Positions 46,105-55,570 of a DNA stretch of 64,000 nucleotides are shown here, one piece after another. This DNA comes from Nonomuraea harbinensis (lineage in GTDB: Bacteria; Actinomycetota; Actinomycetes; Streptosporangiales; Streptosporangiaceae): NCBI RefSeq assembly GCF_019396385.1, contig NZ_JAHKRN010000031.1:1-64000 (forward strand), given 5' to 3'. Position 1 is the stretch's first letter, and every line of letters begins with the position of its first letter. The notes below the pieces were generated by a model. The model did no database searches. It was not told the DNA's origin and saw only the letters and a list, made by a program, of their open reading frames with translations. Made by a program: the position numbers and the translations under genes.

Positions 46105-46155
46105 TCCACTGCGAGCTGCGGAGCACCGTTGAACCTCATCCCCACTACCGAAACC

Positions 46156-47784
<1,629 letters not shown>

Positions 47785-47809
47785 CGAGGGTGCCGCCGGG
47801 CCGCGGTGC

Positions 47810-47972
47810 TCAGAGAAGATCGTCGATCGTGATGGGCACGGAGCGGATGCGCCTGCCCGTGGCGTGGAAGACGGCGTTGGCGATGGCGGCGGCCATCCCG
47901 ACGAGCCCGATCTCGCCGACGCCCTTCACCCCGACCGGGTTGTACGCGTCCGGGACCCCGACGAAGGTCACG
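47810..47972 (-). pseudogene. C-terminal relic of a molybdenum hydroxylase large subunit
   Basis: The minus-strand end reads DAYNPVGVKGVGEIGLVGMA, then AAIANAVFHATGRRIRSVPI and TIDDLL. This matches the C-terminus of xanthine dehydrogenase/aldehyde oxidoreductase catalytic subunits, including the GEIG region that carries the catalytic Glu. Upstream of about 47972 the frame no longer resembles the family. It is a relic of about 55 codons. Confidence 0.75.
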
Positions 47973-47974
47973 TC

Positions 47975-48301
47975 GAGGCCTACGCGGACCCCCTTCTCTA
48001 CGCCCCGGGGGGCGAATCCCTGGAGGGCTACGAGGTTCACGGCAAGACGGTCGAGGCCGTACGCGCCGAAGTGCACCGACGCGGATTGAAGGTCGGCTAT
48101 CGCCTGCTGTGGGACCTTGCCGAGGGCGGCTTCTTCGATCAGCCGGTCTCCGCGGATCGGGTCGAGGATGACTGGATCGTCAACGGATCGCGCGACCACA
48201 GCTCCGACACCGTCGACCTCTACGTCATCCCCGGATCCGGTACCGCCCCCGATCCCCTGGAGGTCGCCACACCCAAGTGGTATGAGGACCAGCCAGGTTG
48301 A
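47975..48301 (+). pseudogene. C-terminal relic of an unidentified plus-strand gene
   Basis: The frame reads EAYADPLLYAPGGESLEGYE, VEAVRAEVHRRGLKVGYRLL, VEDDWIVNGSRDHSSDTVDL and ends PKWYEDQPG with a stop at 48301. It looks like the soluble C-terminal domain found in actinobacterial anti-sigma-like or membrane-anchored proteins. The 5' part is missing: the frame joins the XDH-family relic. A distinct short gene starting within it cannot be excluded. Confidence 0.5.
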
Positions 48302-48333
48302 TCGTCAGTCCGAGGCGTTCGGCAGGTCTGTGC

Positions 48334-48674
48334 CTAGCTCACCTGGCGCCAGCCGGGTGGAGGGTCCTCTCCGGCCCGGCCGTCGACCGCCTCGCGCAGG
48401 AGGTCGGCGTGGCCGGTGTGCCGGCCGTACTCCTCGATCAGGTCGCAGACCAGGCGGCGCAGGCTCGCGTGCCGTCCGTCGGGGGTGGAGACGTGGGCGA
48501 GCTGGTCGAGACCGCCGTCGGCCAGCGCGGCGGCGAGCGTGGCGCGGGAGCGGGCGACTCCTCGTCCAGGCCGTCGGCCTTCCAGCGGAAGGTGGTGCGC
48601 AGCCGATCGAGCGCGCCGAGCAGGTGGGCGCTCTCGTCACCGGCCAGCGGCGGTTCCCATGGCGTATCGGTCAT
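48334..48674 (-). pseudogene. DinB/DUF664-family protein, internally deleted and frameshifted
   Basis: The first frame reads MTDTPWEPPLAGDESAHLLG then ALDRLRTTFRWKADGLDEE. After a frame change near 48558 the second frame continues RATLAAALADGGLDQLAHVS, RRLVCDLIEEYGRHTGHADL and ends EDPPPGWRQVS. DUF664 proteins are about 165-175 residues; the central part, with the middle metal-binding His, is missing. The remaining EEYGRHTGHADLLRE is the family's last metal-ligand helix. Confidence 0.75.
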
Positions 48675-48760
48675 GTCGTAACCCTGGCATGGGATCGAGG
48701 GCGGTCAGCCGCCCGGTCGTACGCGATAAATCCGGCGATGTCGGTAGTCATCCCGAGATA

Positions 48761-49498
48761 ATGGCCGGTGTGGAGGAGGTCGAGGTCGTCGTCGCCCATC
48801 AGGAGCGCGCGACCCTGCGCGTCGGCGACGTGTTCCTGAAGATCGACGCTGATCGGACGCGCGCCGACGTCGAGGTCGAGGCGATGGCCATCGCGCCGAT
48901 CCCCACCCCGGAGGTCCTGTGGCGGAAGCCGCCCGTGCTCGCCCTCGCCGCCCTGCCGGGGACGGCGCTCGGCCGCCTCGGCGAACCGTCGACCGCGTCG
49001 TCGGCGGCGTGGGCCGCGGCGGGTGCCGCCGCACGCACGCTGCACGACGCGCCGCCGCCGCCCTGGCCCGGCCGGAGCCTCGACGAGGTCGCATCGCGCC
49101 TCGACGGCGAATGCGCGTGGCTCGTCGCGAACGGCGTCCTCCCCGCCGGCGTGGTCACGCGGAACCGCCGGGTCGCCGAGGCCGCGCTCCGGCCGTGGAC
49201 ACCGGTGTTCACGCACGGCGACCTGCAGGTCACCCACGTGTTCGCCGACGGTGACGAGATCACCGGCGTGATCGACTGGTCCGAGGCGGGGCCGGGTGAC
49301 GCCCTGTTCGACCTCGCCACCTTGACGCTCGGGCACGAGGAGCGCCTCGGCGACGTCGTCGCCGGCTACGGCACCGACGTCGACCTCGACGTGATCCGCG
49401 CGTGGTGGTCCTTACGGAGCCTGCGGGCGGTCCGCTGGCTGATCGAGCACGGCTTCGACCCGTGGCCCGAGGTCGCCGTGCTGAACTCCCGGCTGTGA
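48761..49498 (+). CDS. aminoglycoside phosphotransferase (APH)-family kinase-like protein
   Basis: This 245-residue protein has the APH kinase core FTHGDLQVTHVFADGDEITG with VIDWSEAGPGDALFDLATLT, corresponding to the catalytic HGD loop and the metal-binding D. The small N-lobe is short (VGDVFLKIDADRTRADVEVE supplies the Lys). The family phosphorylates aminoglycosides, homoserine, choline and many small molecules. The ATG at 48761 has no strong ribosome-binding site. No resistance claim is warranted from sequence alone. Confidence 0.85.
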   Translation: MAGVEEVEVVVAHQERATLRVGDVFLKIDADRTRADVEVEAMAIAPIPTPEVLWRKPPVLALAALPGTALGRLGEPSTASSAAWAAAGAAARTLHDAPPPPWPGRSLDEVASRLDGECAWLVANGVLPAGVVTRNRRVAEAALRPWTPVFTHGDLQVTHVFADGDEITGVIDWSEAGPGDALFDLATLTLGHEERLGDVVAGYGTDVDLDVIRAWWSLRSLRAVRWLIEHGFDPWPEVAVLNSRL

Positions 49499-49667
49499 GG
49501 CCGCACGAGACCGACGACTACGCCATGTCCTGACGCGAGCGGCGCACACCCAGGTGAAAGTTTCAGTCTCGACGTGCGCGGACGCCTGCCCGCGCCCTCG
49601 GCGCTGGTCGGCCCGGCCTGCCCGGTTCTATGGTGACGATCCCGAACCTCCTTGCGAGAGGGACACC

Positions 49668-50213
49668 ATGGCACTCAGCGCTCGTCGTCCTGCCCAGGTT
49701 CTGCGCCTCGCCCTCGTCCTCGCCCTGACGCTGACCGCCGGCGCGGTGCTGTCCGCTCCCGCCGCGCTCGCCGCCGCCTACCGCTCGGCCACCTCCTCGG
49801 GCTGGGGCCCCAGCCCGGCGGCGGGAAAGGCGGCCGCCGAGGCCAACGCCCGCGCCGCGCTGAACCAGCAGGCCGCCGCGGCCGGCGAGGTCTGCTCGGG
49901 CGTGTCTGTCACCACCAGGCACCTCTACACCGCGCCCGACGGTTCGGCGTGGATCTACGAGGCGACCGCGTCAGGCAATTGCGAGGTCCCGCCGCCGGTG
50001 TCGTACACCGTCCCGCGCACCGAGACCCGTCAGGCCGGCGGCACGAGCCCGAACGCCGCCGTCGAGAACGGCGCGCAGGCCGCCCGCGCGGCGCTCCTGG
50101 CGGCGGGCCAGGCGTGCACGGGCTACGCCACGACGTCGTCCCTGGTCTACACCGCGCCCGGCGGCGCGTGGTGGATCTACGACGTCACCGTCTCGGCCAC
50201 CTGCACCCACTGA
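49668..50213 (+). CDS. secreted protein with two internal repeats
   Basis: This 181-residue protein has a Sec signal peptide (RPAQVLRLALVLALTLTAGA, cleavage near ALAAA). The mature part consists of two related units, each ending in a similar sheet: RHLYTAPDGSAWIYEATASG with Cys, then SLVYTAPGGAWWIYDVTVSA with Cys. Each unit has two cysteines that could pair. CTTGCGAGAGGGACACC precedes ATG 49668. No enzyme motif is visible; this is a small extracellular protein of unknown function. The 169 bases upstream show no gene. Confidence 0.8.
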   Translation: MALSARRPAQVLRLALVLALTLTAGAVLSAPAALAAAYRSATSSGWGPSPAAGKAAAEANARAALNQQAAAAGEVCSGVSVTTRHLYTAPDGSAWIYEATASGNCEVPPPVSYTVPRTETRQAGGTSPNAAVENGAQAARAALLAAGQACTGYATTSSLVYTAPGGAWWIYDVTVSATCTH

Positions 50214-50284
50214 CACCGGCACCACGAAAGAAAACGGCCGACCACTCTTCGTATTCATACCGTCGCCCTGAGTAACATGCGTCC

Positions 50285-50797
50285 ATGACGAGACCGTTCC
50301 GCAGCTTGACCGTGCTGTTCACCGCCGCACTGGCCCTCACGGCGGCCCCACACCCCGCCTCCGCGTCCTCGCAGAACCCTCCCCGCGGCTGCGCCATGAA
50401 GGAGATCACCTCCGGCAACTACTCCGCCAGGGCCACGATCTGCCTCACCGAGGCGTGGAAGACCCACACCTTCGGCGAACGCACCCTGGAGCCGACCAAC
50501 ACGCTCACCCTGGAGTGCTGGCACGGCGTCGCCCTGTGGTCCAACTCCGACTGCTCGATGAGCTCGAAGCTGTCCCTGTCGAAGGACGGCGTCCCCGCCT
50601 GGACCGAGTCGCGCAGCAACAGCGTGTACATCGCCCGTTCCGGCAACACCAGCACCTACACCGACCACTACGCGTGCCGCGGACAGGGCGAGTACGAGCT
50701 GCGGTTCGAAGGCGGCACGGTCCACGTCACCCCGCATTCCAGCAGCGCCGGCCTGACCATCCCGGCCTTCTCCGTGAAGGCGCGCGGCTGCGCCTGA
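50285..50797 (+). CDS. secreted Cys-rich protein of unknown function
   Basis: This 170-residue protein begins MTRPFRSLTVLFTAALALTA with a predicted Sec signal ending near ASA. The mature part has six cysteines (for example CAMKEITS, CLTEAW, LECWHG, SDCSMSS, YACRGQ, ARGCA), suggesting disulfide stabilisation. A cluster of Ser/Thr and Tyr in SYN-like strands implies a beta-rich fold. No family assigned. A strong hairpin follows its stop. Confidence 0.78.
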   Translation: MTRPFRSLTVLFTAALALTAAPHPASASSQNPPRGCAMKEITSGNYSARATICLTEAWKTHTFGERTLEPTNTLTLECWHGVALWSNSDCSMSSKLSLSKDGVPAWTESRSNSVYIARSGNTSTYTDHYACRGQGEYELRFEGGTVHVTPHSSSAGLTIPAFSVKARGCA

Positions 50798-50812
50798 ACG
50801 CCGACCGCAGGT

Positions 50813-50845
50813 GAGGGGCTCCCCCGGACGACGGGGCAGCCCCTC
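50813..50845. terminator. hairpin terminator between convergent genes
   Basis: GAGGGGCT (50813-50820) pairs with AGCCCCTC (50838-50845), extended inside by CCCC/GGGG. It follows the secreted-protein stop and is followed by ATTCAT. It can serve the plus-strand gene, with the HxlR gene converging. Confidence 0.75.
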
Positions 50846-50899
50846 ATTCATGTCGGTGGCGCCGAACGACGTGACGGCCAGCTACCGAAGCCGGGAAGG

Positions 50900-51394
50900 T
50901 CAGGGCGGGGCCGTTCCGTCACTCGCGGCACAGGCGGCGTCGAGGCGCTCGAACGGCCCCGGACCGTCGTGCGGCTTCGGCGGGGCCCCGAGGTGGCGGA
51001 CGCGAAGCTCGTCCATCAGCTCCTCGACGAACGCCGGGCCCTCATCGCGCATGAGCCGCTGCCGGCTCCGGAGCTCGTCGCCGCCCGGCCGCCAGTCGAG
51101 GCCCCAGTTGCCGAGGGCGTAAATGATCGGAAGGGTCTGGATACCGGCTTCGGTGAGGCTGTAGCGGGCGCGCTGCCCCCGCACGGCGGTGCCGCGGGTG
51201 AGGATCCCCGCCTCGACGAGCCGTACGAGACGGTCGGCGAGGATGTTCGAGGCGATGCCCTCGATCGACCCGGTGAGCAGCGCCCGGAAGTGGCGGCGGT
51301 CGCCGAAGATGACGTCGCGCAGCACGAGCAGCGACCAGCGATCTCCGAGCACCTCGACGGCGGCGTTGATCGGACACCCGGACCGTGGTTCCAC
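50900..51394 (-). CDS. HxlR family transcriptional regulator
   Basis: This 164-residue protein has the HxlR winged helix: SGCPINAAVEVLGDRWSLLV, LRDVIFGDRRHFRALL, SNILADRLVRLVEAGIL and GQRARYSLTEAG. The Cys in SGCP is the conserved redox/aldehyde-sensing residue of the family. AAGGAGG lies just before GTG 51394, so the longer frame from 51481 is rejected. It is divergent from the RibD-like reductase gene and a perfect palindrome lies between them. Confidence 0.9.
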   Translation of the reverse strand: MEPRSGCPINAAVEVLGDRWSLLVLRDVIFGDRRHFRALLTGSIEGIASNILADRLVRLVEAGILTRGTAVRGQRARYSLTEAGIQTLPIIYALGNWGLDWRPGGDELRSRQRLMRDEGPAFVEELMDELRVRHLGAPPKPHDGPGPFERLDAACAASDGTAPP

Positions 51395-51433
51395 TTGTTC
51401 CTCCTTGACAGGTATTTCGCCCCCCATATAGTA

Positions 51434-51448
51434 GTTGCACACTGCAAC
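51434..51448. promoter_or_regulatory. perfect palindrome, candidate HxlR operator
   Basis: GTTGCA-CAC-TGCAAC is a perfect 6-bp inverted repeat with a 3-base centre in the 73-base divergent spacer. It lies 20 bases before the reductase ATG and 40 bases before the regulator GTG. Confidence 0.6.
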
Positions 51449-51467
51449 CACTTTGGAAGAGGAGCTG

Positions 51468-52064
51468 ATGGGTCGCTTCATCTACTCGATGCAGGTATCC
51501 CTCGACCTGCGGATCGAGCAGGTTCCGGGGGACAACGGCGCCGGCGAGTGGCTGCGCGTCGACGAGGAGCTGCACCGCGAGGCCAACGCGCGGACGCGGG
51601 CGCTCGCGCTCATGGTCCACGGCCGGGTCTACTACGAAGCCATGGAGGAATACTGGCCGCGGTCAAGCGAGGACGCGTCGCTGCCGGACGTCATGCGCGA
51701 GTACGGTGAGATCTGGACCGCCAAGCCCAAGGTGCTCGTCTCCCGCACCCGCCGCAGCGCCGGCCACAACACCCGGATCATCGGCGGGGACGACGCGATC
51801 GAGCGGCTCGCCGCCCTGCGGGCCGAGACCGACGGCAGCATCAGCGTGGGCGGCGCGGCGCTCGCGACGCAGCTGCTCCGGGCGGGGCTTCTTGACGAGT
51901 TGCTGCTCTTCACCCATCCCTCGATCCTCGGCTTCGGCAGGCCGCTGTTCGACGACTACGACCTGCCGATCGATCTCGACCTGCTGGAGCAGCGATCGTT
52001 CGAGCAGGGCGTCACGATGCATCACTACGCCGTCCGGGACGCGAAGGAGACGAGCTCGTGCTGA
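51468..52064 (+). CDS. dihydrofolate reductase/RibD C-terminal-like reductase
   Basis: This 198-residue protein starts MGRFIYSMQVSLDLRIEQVP, the RibD_C-like opening. It continues with ARTRALALMVHGRVYYEAME, KPKVLVSRTRRS, GSISVGGAALATQLLRAGLL and DELLLFTHPSILGFGRPLFD. GGAAGAGGAGCTG precedes the ATG. The family reduces pyrimidine or pterin-like substrates with NADPH, though many members are uncharacterised. It is divergent from HxlR and overlaps the MBL gene by seven bases. Confidence 0.87.
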   Translation: MGRFIYSMQVSLDLRIEQVPGDNGAGEWLRVDEELHREANARTRALALMVHGRVYYEAMEEYWPRSSEDASLPDVMREYGEIWTAKPKVLVSRTRRSAGHNTRIIGGDDAIERLAALRAETDGSISVGGAALATQLLRAGLLDELLLFTHPSILGFGRPLFDDYDLPIDLDLLEQRSFEQGVTMHHYAVRDAKETSSC

Positions 52065-52894
52065 GGCAGGTCGCGGAGGGTGTGCTCGTCCATCAGAGCG
52101 AGCTGCTCCAGAACAACACCGTCGTCGTGCGGGGCCGGGCCGGCGTGATGCTCATCGACGCCGGGATAACGGGCGACGAAATGGCGTGCCTCGCGAACGA
52201 CCTTCGCGAGCTGGGCCGGCCTGTGGTGGCAGGCTTCTCGACGCATCCTGACTGGGATCACGTGCTCTGGCACGCCGAGCTGGGCGACGCGCCCCGTTAC
52301 GGTACGGCCCGCTGTGCGGCTTCCATGCGAGATCTGCGCTCGAACCCGGATTGGAAAGACCGCGTCGCCGAAGGGCTGCCGCCGGAGATCGCCGACGAGA
52401 CACCGCTGGACCTGTTCGGCCTCATCACCGCTCTGCCTGCCGGAACCACCCGGATTCCGTGGGATGGCCCTCAAGTCCGGATCATCGAGCATCCGGCTCA
52501 TTCCCCGGGCCACGCGGCGCTGTTGATCGAGGAACGCGGGGTTCTCGTCGCCGGCGACATGCTGTCCGACGTCCTGGTTCCGATGCTCGACGACTTCAAC
52601 GGCACCAACGACCCGGTCGAGGAGTACCTCGCCGGGCTGCGACTGCTTGAGGACGTGGCGGGCGACGCCGATGTCCTCGTCCCCGGTCACGGGTCCGTCG
52701 GCGGAGCCGACCAGGTACGCGCGCGGATCGAACTGGACCGCGCGTACGTGCACGCCTTGCGTGACGGCCGTACTCCCGACGACCCACGACTCGGCCCGTC
52801 GGCCCAGCCCGGCTGGGAATGGGTGAGCGACATACACGCGGGCCAAGCCCAGAGCCTCGCCCGGAGAAGCGAGCGCGACGGGACGCCCGGCTAG
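52058..52894 (+). CDS. metallo-beta-lactamase-fold hydrolase
   Basis: This 278-residue protein has the MBL pattern. FSTHPDWDHVLWHAELG is the HxxDH-type motif, HSPGHAALLIEERGVLVAGD the third His and the bridging Asp, and VLVPGHGSVGGADQ the last His. GTG 52058 overlaps the reductase stop, so the two genes are co-translated. The substrate is unknown; thioester or lactone hydrolysis is typical of the fold. Confidence 0.87.
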   Translation: MLRQVAEGVLVHQSELLQNNTVVVRGRAGVMLIDAGITGDEMACLANDLRELGRPVVAGFSTHPDWDHVLWHAELGDAPRYGTARCAASMRDLRSNPDWKDRVAEGLPPEIADETPLDLFGLITALPAGTTRIPWDGPQVRIIEHPAHSPGHAALLIEERGVLVAGDMLSDVLVPMLDDFNGTNDPVEEYLAGLRLLEDVAGDADVLVPGHGSVGGADQVRARIELDRAYVHALRDGRTPDDPRLGPSAQPGWEWVSDIHAGQAQSLARRSERDGTPG

Positions 52895-52958
52895 TTCTCG
52901 GCGTGCGGCACAGCCGGTACGCGCGAACGCGAGGACGTTCCGGCGGCCTGGGGGACGC

Positions 52959-53679
52959 TCAGGTGGTCCACCAGCCCCGCAGCGTGTCGAGCGCCGGCGT
53001 GGACAGCCAGTTGACGACGAAGCCGAGCAGGAAGGCCAGGACCAGGCAGACCACCTGCTGCACGAGCTGCGCCCTGGCCTGGCCGACCAGATGCTTGCCG
53101 ATGACGACGTCCACCATCCTGGTCTGCTCCTCCGTCAGCTGGACTTCCTTGCGCACCGCTTCGAGACGGGCGGTGAGCTCGGTGAGCCGGGCGAGCTTCT
53201 CCGCGATCTCCCGGTCGAGGTCCTCCGACACGCTCGCCGATTCGCGCACCACGTCCTGGACGGCCTTGGCCCTGCTCTCCAGCACGATCGCGTGCCGGTC
53301 CGCCCGCTCCTCTCGCCGCTCCAGCAGGCGGAGTATCCCCCAGCCGCCGCCCCCGACCAGGACCGCGAGGCCCGGCAGGCCGTAGTACACCGGCTCGAAG
53401 TAGTCGTCGAAGAACTTGTCCAGCTCGGGGGTCTTCGGGTCCATGGCCGAGCAGCGCGCCGACGAGTCCGAGGATGAGGCCCACGACGATCGCCCACCCG
53501 AACATGACGGCGAGCACGACACTCGCACCGGCGGCGAACCCCTTGAGGAGCTCCGGCCCCCACGCGAAAAGCGTCTCGGCCGGCGGCCGGTTCTGCTCGC
53601 CCCGCCCGGGGTCACCCTCAGAAGACGGAGATGCCTGCACTCCATCAGGGCTCGTCCGGATCACCGAACGCGAGCTCAT
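52959..53679 (-). pseudogene. two-part membrane/coiled-coil protein split by a frameshift
   Basis: The start at ATG 53679 overlaps the upstream gene's stop (ATGA). The frame reads MSSRSVIRTSPDGV, then a helix LLKGFAAGASVVLAVMFGWA and IVVGLILGLVGALL. Near 53450 the likely continuation moves to another frame: MDPKTPELDKFFDDYFEPVY, a helix, a coiled coil EIAEKLARLTELTARLEAVR and a final helix VCLVLAFLLGFVVNWLSTPA. The second part (52959-53444, 161 residues) could be a separate gene. Translational coupling of the first part favours one gene with a frameshift or sequencing error. Confidence 0.6.
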
Positions 53680-54224
53680 CGGCGAGTTCGCCAGGTGCCG
53701 GAGGTGAGCAGGACGCCCACGACGAGCCAGTAGAGGCCGGCGATCAGCCCGCCGCCGAGCTGGGCGAGGATGATCTCGCACGCCCAGAGGGCCGGAAGGG
53801 CCGCCGCCACGGCGCGAGGCACCTGCCCGGCTCGCCACAGCGACACCGCCATCATGATCGCCCCCACGAGCATGCCGAGGTTCGCCGGTACGGCCACGAA
53901 GGGGAACCACGCGTAGTCCTCGCCGCGCAGGTTCGACGACGTGGCGCCGAACGCCAGCAGGACGTGGCCGGCCGAGACCACGACGGCCCCCACGAGGGCG
54001 GTACGGCCGCCGTGGCGGGCGAGCGCGACGAGGCCGGGGACGAGGAGGATCAGCGAGGCCGCGAAGAGGCCGAGCATGAGGTGCTCCTCACCGAGCACGC
54101 GAGGATCATCGTCCATGGGCCGCATCGCCTGCATCACGCCCGTGACGGCCATGGCCAGCCCGCCGGCGGACGCCGCCAGCCCCGCCGCCACCCGCCCGCT
54201 CTGCGCCGTTTCGTTGATGGTCAC
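53676..54224 (-). CDS. multi-pass membrane protein of unknown function
   Basis: This 182-residue protein has about five hydrophobic segments (VAAGLAASAGGLAMAVTGVM, HLMLGLFAASLILLVPGLVA, ALVGAVVVSAGHVLLAFGA, FVAVPANLGMLVGAIMMAVS and LGGGLIAGLYWLVVGVLLT). The start is GTG 54224. No catalytic motif is visible and I do not recognise the family. Its stop overlaps the next start, so it is co-translated with the split membrane gene. The 168 bases upstream hold no evident gene. Confidence 0.72.
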   Translation of the reverse strand: MTINETAQSGRVAAGLAASAGGLAMAVTGVMQAMRPMDDDPRVLGEEHLMLGLFAASLILLVPGLVALARHGGRTALVGAVVVSAGHVLLAFGATSSNLRGEDYAWFPFVAVPANLGMLVGAIMMAVSLWRAGQVPRAVAAALPALWACEIILAQLGGGLIAGLYWLVVGVLLTSGTWRTRR

Positions 54225-54392
54225 GGCGTCACGGTAGGAAGCGGCGGCGGCCGGGCGCGTCCACCACGGGAGCGCCACCTTCGTACGACCGGAGGCTGAT
54301 GCGACTACGCCGCACGGCTGACGCCCTCGGACCGGCGGTGGGGTATCCCGGCGCAAGGGGGCCGTCACGGTGAGCGGATCAGCGTGCCGAGG

Positions 54393-55508
54393 TCAGCGAC
54401 CTGCCTCTTTACGGGGCCGGCGGGCGGCCACCTCGACCTGGAGGAACAGGGCGGCCAGCACGGCCAGCACGGCCGACGGGGCCAGGAGCCACAGCCAGCG
54501 CTGGGCCCACCAGCCGGCGGTGGGCTCCACCGACAGGGTGCCGCCCAGCCCTTCATAGGCCCACAGCACCACCAGGTAGGCGGTCATGTGCCAGAGAAAG
54601 ATGGTCAACGCGGCCACGTTGAGGGCCACCACCGGCTTCCAGGCAGCCGGCCGGCGCAGCAGGCGCTCGGCGGCCGGCGTGATCAGGGCCAGCAGCCCGA
54701 GTTGGAAGACGGCCAGGGCGGCGATGGCGGCGTTGGTCGGGAAGATGTTGGATTCGGCGCCGGTGGTGCCCACCATCGAGAGGGGGTAGCCCGCGCCCAC
54801 GGTCAGCCCGGCCAGCCCGGCCAGCCCGATCCCGGCGACCGCCAGCCGTTGCGCCGGCGGCCGCCGCCCCAGCTCCCAGCCGCGCCAGGCGTAGCCGAGC
54901 TGGTGGCAGAACAGCCACACCAGGGCGGCGGTCACCCAGCCCGCCCAGGCCAGGCCGGCGCCGCGGTTCGCCACGCTGCCGAGAGCGATCAGCAGCACGA
55001 GCGCCGCCAGGACTCCGGCTCCGTAGCGGTCGTGCAGGCTCGCGGTGATCGGCACCACGGCGATCAGCAGGCCGTACACGCCCAGGAACCACAGCGGCGT
55101 CAGGTAACCGGGGAACCACTCCCACATCCACCGGTGCGGGCCGGGCAGGGCGGCGGCGATCAGCTCGCCGGCGAGCCAGACCAGGGCCCAGACGGCGGTC
55201 GGCCACAGCAGCCGGCGCAACCGGCCCCGGACGAACTGGCCGGCGGTCGTCCCGCGTGCCTGGGCCCGCTGCCGGCCGACCAGGTTGGCGTACCCGCCGA
55301 CCAGGAAGAACACCGGCATGATCTGCAGCACCCAGGTGGCCAGCCAGCCACCGGGCACGGCATCGATCGGGTTGGGCATGGCCAGGCTGCCGTCGGCGGT
55401 GCGATGGTTGACCGACAAGGTCCAGTGCCAGAGGGTGACGACCACGATGCACAGCGCGCGGGCGGCGTCGACCACCCGGTCACGGGACGCCGGCGTGTCC
55501 GCCACCAT
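54393..55508 (-). CDS. acyltransferase family 3 membrane protein
   Basis: This 371-residue protein has about ten membrane helices with the OafA/acyltransferase-3 layout. It starts SRDRVVDAARALCIVVVTLW with the active-site-like His (HWTLS), followed by QIMPVFFLVGGYANL and later LWFLGVYGLLIAVVP and FLWHMTAYLVVLW. The family O-acetylates sugars or lipids at the membrane. It lies 62 bases after the CoA-ligase gene in transcription direction, so the two may form an operon. Confidence 0.85.
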   Translation of the reverse strand: MVADTPASRDRVVDAARALCIVVVTLWHWTLSVNHRTADGSLAMPNPIDAVPGGWLATWVLQIMPVFFLVGGYANLVGRQRAQARGTTAGQFVRGRLRRLLWPTAVWALVWLAGELIAAALPGPHRWMWEWFPGYLTPLWFLGVYGLLIAVVPITASLHDRYGAGVLAALVLLIALGSVANRGAGLAWAGWVTAALVWLFCHQLGYAWRGWELGRRPPAQRLAVAGIGLAGLAGLTVGAGYPLSMVGTTGAESNIFPTNAAIAALAVFQLGLLALITPAAERLLRRPAAWKPVVALNVAALTIFLWHMTAYLVVLWAYEGLGGTLSVEPTAGWWAQRWLWLLAPSAVLAVLAALFLQVEVAARRPRKEAGR

Positions 55509-55570
55509 CCGGTCCAGCGTCGATCGCCTGCCCGCGACGCGGCCGGTCTGCCGGTCCTGGCGTCCGGCGC

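Noticed and set aside
45826-46155. An N-terminal extension of the ABC-F protein
   Set aside because: The frame is open but homology begins at 46156, and the upstream part overlaps the leader ORF and hairpins.
47864-48301. A 145-codon plus-strand gene starting at 47864
   Set aside because: Its first third is the complement of a recognisable molybdenum hydroxylase C-terminus, so only the part after about 47975 looks like real protein; treated as a relic.
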